The position numbers and the translations under genes are program-made. Under the pieces are notes generated by a model. It did no database searches. It saw nothing but the letters and a program-made list of their open reading frames with translations, and was not told the DNA's origin. From positions 1-56,376 of the forward strand of contig NZ_JAAZQX010000007.1 of assembly GCF_012371325.1 (NCBI RefSeq): a stretch of 56,376 nt of DNA, given 5' to 3'. The stretch comes from Acinetobacter sp. A2 (lineage in GTDB: Bacteria > Pseudomonadota > Gammaproteobacteria > Pseudomonadales > Moraxellaceae). The number at the start of each line of letters is the position of its first letter. Within the stretch, counting starts at the first letter, position 1. Below are positions 54,807-56,376 of this stretch, in pieces.

Positions 54807-55625
54807 ATGCCACCCGCTCTATCAAGCCAAACCCACACTCAACTGAATTGGTTTAAACGTGTGCTGAGTAGCATGGTTGCACTGATTTTAGTGTTCGATG
54901 GTCTGTATTTAATCAGTTTAAAGAAAATTCATTTTGGCACAGTACTGCCCGTGGTCATTGGTATAATTTTATTGGGTTATGCCTTATTTTACAGATGGAT
55001 TCAACGCAAGCTCACACAGCACTCAAATCTAAAAATATACTGGAGATTAGGCTGGGGCGTATTTTGGTTGTGGTGCATCAGCTTATTCTGTTTTTTTGCT
55101 TATATTCATTTGGGCACACAATCTCAAACATCTGCTCAACCCAATGCCAAAGTGGTCATCGTATTGGGTAGCGGGATTGAAAATGGACTTCCCTCACCAA
55201 CATTAGCCAAACGGCTAGACACTGCAGCATCTTACGCACTTCAGCATCCACAAAGTTATTTGATCGTGAGTGGAGGGCCCGCCTTTACAGAGCAACTGAC
55301 CGAAGCACAAGTCATGTCAAATTATTTACAACAGCATTATGCCATTACTGCATCCAGAATTATTTTAGAAACCAAAAGTACCAGTACGGCACTGAATTTA
55401 CAGAATAGCCAACCACTACTTCACCACTTAGGTACAGATAAAACTCAACCGATTATAGTGGTCACCAGTGATTTTCACACCCTGCGTGCAGCTGCAATTG
55501 CTCAACGGCAGGGTTATACTCAATTCAGCATGCTCAGTGCACCTACACCACTCTATACGCGCTATAACGCATGGTTACGCGAATATTTTGCATATATCAG
55601 TGGTTGGTTGCTCAATGAATATTAA
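54807..55625 (+). CDS. YdcF-like DUF218 membrane protein
   Basis: A 272-residue protein from the ATG at 54807 (a TTG at 54780 is also open). Three hydrophobic helices (about 25-45, 48-66 and 85-105) precede a DUF218 domain (about 115-262) with VVIVLGSGIENG, PTLAKRLDTAASYA, SGGPAFTEQLTEAQVM, ETKSTSTALNL and TSDFHTLRA. The family includes ElyC and SanA, which act in envelope polysaccharide or peptidoglycan homeostasis. The exact role here is unknown. Confidence 0.82.
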   Translation: MPPALSSQTHTQLNWFKRVLSSMVALILVFDGLYLISLKKIHFGTVLPVVIGIILLGYALFYRWIQRKLTQHSNLKIYWRLGWGVFWLWCISLFCFFAYIHLGTQSQTSAQPNAKVVIVLGSGIENGLPSPTLAKRLDTAASYALQHPQSYLIVSGGPAFTEQLTEAQVMSNYLQQHYAITASRIILETKSTSTALNLQNSQPLLHHLGTDKTQPIIVVTSDFHTLRAAAIAQRQGYTQFSMLSAPTPLYTRYNAWLREYFAYISGWLLNEY

Positions 55626-55646
55626 AATTCAAGCAATACAGCTTGC

Positions 55647-56108
55647 TTAATTGATACGAATCGAACGTGGTAATGGAATTTGCATATCTTTAAAAAATTC
55701 CGGTTTTTGCATATAAACCTGATACAAATAATTTTTCAAATCCAGTAATAATTTCTCAGGGGCAACCAATACATTCTGCCCTTCTGGACTTAAATTCATA
55801 GAAATATTGGTGCTTTCTTGACGTAAAAAAGGAATCACTTTTTCAATAAAATCTTTTAGTGAAATTTCTTGTACTTGATAGTTGGCCCAATTGTCTTTGA
55901 TTAGCAATTTAGCCAAACTTTTATTTTGCCAAATTGCAAAAGCACGCTGGCCTGTGGGTGTTGCACACAATGCCCAACCATCTTCATATAAAGCAAACAC
56001 ATGCCCCTGAGACACCATCGTCTCAATAAATTGCTTATAAATATCTTGCGCGTTATAAGTTTGCGTTACTTGCTTAGACGCCGCTTTACGTTGATAAGGA
56101 TTTCGCAT
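55647..56108 (-). CDS. DUF2750-family protein
   Basis: A 153-residue soluble protein. The segment from about residue 25 (YKQFIETMVSQGHVFALYEDG, then CATPTGQRAFAIWQNKSLA and ISLKDFIEKVIPFL) follows the DUF2750 pattern. Function unknown. It converges on the YdcF gene with only about 20 bases between the stops. The start ATG at 56108 has a weak AAGGA about 7 nt upstream. Confidence 0.72.
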   Translation of the reverse strand: MRNPYQRKAASKQVTQTYNAQDIYKQFIETMVSQGHVFALYEDGWALCATPTGQRAFAIWQNKSLAKLLIKDNWANYQVQEISLKDFIEKVIPFLRQESTNISMNLSPEGQNVLVAPEKLLLDLKNYLYQVYMQKPEFFKDMQIPLPRSIRIN

Positions 56109-56202
56109 AAGTCACGGATATTAATATTATTATAGATAAAAAATTCTAGGCGAATTTATAGCAATACGCAAGAAATATAAGATAAAGAAGGAGAAGAATA
56201 TA

Positions 56203-56278
56203 TGGTGGGCGCTGACGGGATCGAACCGCCGACATTCTGCTTGTAAGGCAGACGCTCTACCAACTGAGCTAAGCGCCC
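56203..56278 (-). tRNA. tRNA-Val (anticodon TAC)
   Basis: A 76-nt cloverleaf including an encoded CCA. The acceptor arms are GGGCGCT and AGCGCCC, the D-arm contains AGCTCAGTTGGTAGAGC, the anticodon stem is TCTGC/GCAGA with the loop CTTACAA, and the T-arm is GGCGGTTCGATCCCGTC. The anticodon TAC reads GUA-type valine codons. Bases 56285-56315 may carry a terminator-like AAAAATAAC/GTTATTTTT hairpin upstream of it. Confidence 0.97.
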
Positions 56279-56376
56279 TGAGATATAAAAATAACGCTGT
56301 TATTTTTAAGACGCAAGACCAAAAAAGAATAGTCTTGGTATTTGATCACACTTTTCACTTCAGGGCGTGAAAAATG

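Overview
The window looks like an ordinary stretch of an Acinetobacter-type gammaproteobacterial chromosome. The base composition is AT-rich (roughly 40% GC by eye). The gene set includes a DcaP-like porin, a long (533-residue) isocitrate lyase, NADP-type glutamate dehydrogenase, GltS, a PBP2/RsmD pair and many Gln/His-rich proteins with Moraxellaceae-like codon use. I see no insertion sequence, prophage, CRISPR array or rRNA. One tRNA-Val(TAC) lies at the right edge. The species cannot be fixed from the sequence alone.

Layout. 1-2.1 kb: end of an unknown gene, a small membrane-anchored protein and a periplasmic beta-propeller protein. 2.5-5.9 kb: a copper/silver module, with a 995-residue P1B-type ATPase carrying three YHS domains and Cys-rich linkers, read divergently from a CueR-type MerR regulator across a mer-like operator. 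6.0-12.1 kb: 5-FTHF cyclo-ligase, Lon, a candidate sRNA, an M28 peptidase, RlmH and a DODA-type dioxygenase. 12.3-18.6 kb: gdhA, an RnfB-like ferredoxin with nth, adk, a DUF445 protein and a small outer-membrane-like protein. 18.9-22.6 kb: PBP2 (mrdA), rsmD, a TSUP permease and a 40-residue Zur-controlled ribosomal protein L36 paralogue. 22.6-29.2 kb: acyltransferase, NlpE-like lipoprotein, isocitrate lyase with a divergent LysR regulator, and a CorC/HlyC-type protein. 29.3-37.8 kb: WYL regulator, quinone oxidoreductase, thioredoxin-like protein, membrane diguanylate cyclase, FKBP, YaeQ, COG0523 GTPase and a small secreted protein. 38.0-43.9 kb: MFS/TetR pair, thioesterase, two small proteins missed by length cut-offs, patatin-like lipoprotein and chromate transporter. 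44.1-56.3 kb: GltS, DcaP-like porin, Bcr/CflA efflux, YccS-like protein, YcxB protein, a Fur-box-preceded PepSY/flavoreductase fusion, a YdcF protein, a DUF2750 protein and tRNA-Val.

Metal homeostasis recurs: the copper ATPase and its regulator, a Zur box on the alternative L36, a Fur box on the PepSY reductase, an NlpE-like lipoprotein, a COG0523 GTPase and a chromate transporter. These are scattered single units rather than one island.

The features most worth a second look are the triple-YHS copper ATPase with its mer-like operator, the putative sRNA downstream of lon (three hairpins ending in an intrinsic terminator with no CDS), the rpmJ paralogue embedded between a Zur box and a terminator that contains its stop codon, and the reduction of an rsxABCDGE-nth arrangement to rnfB-nth. 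I did not find convincing evidence of an entirely new multigene system.
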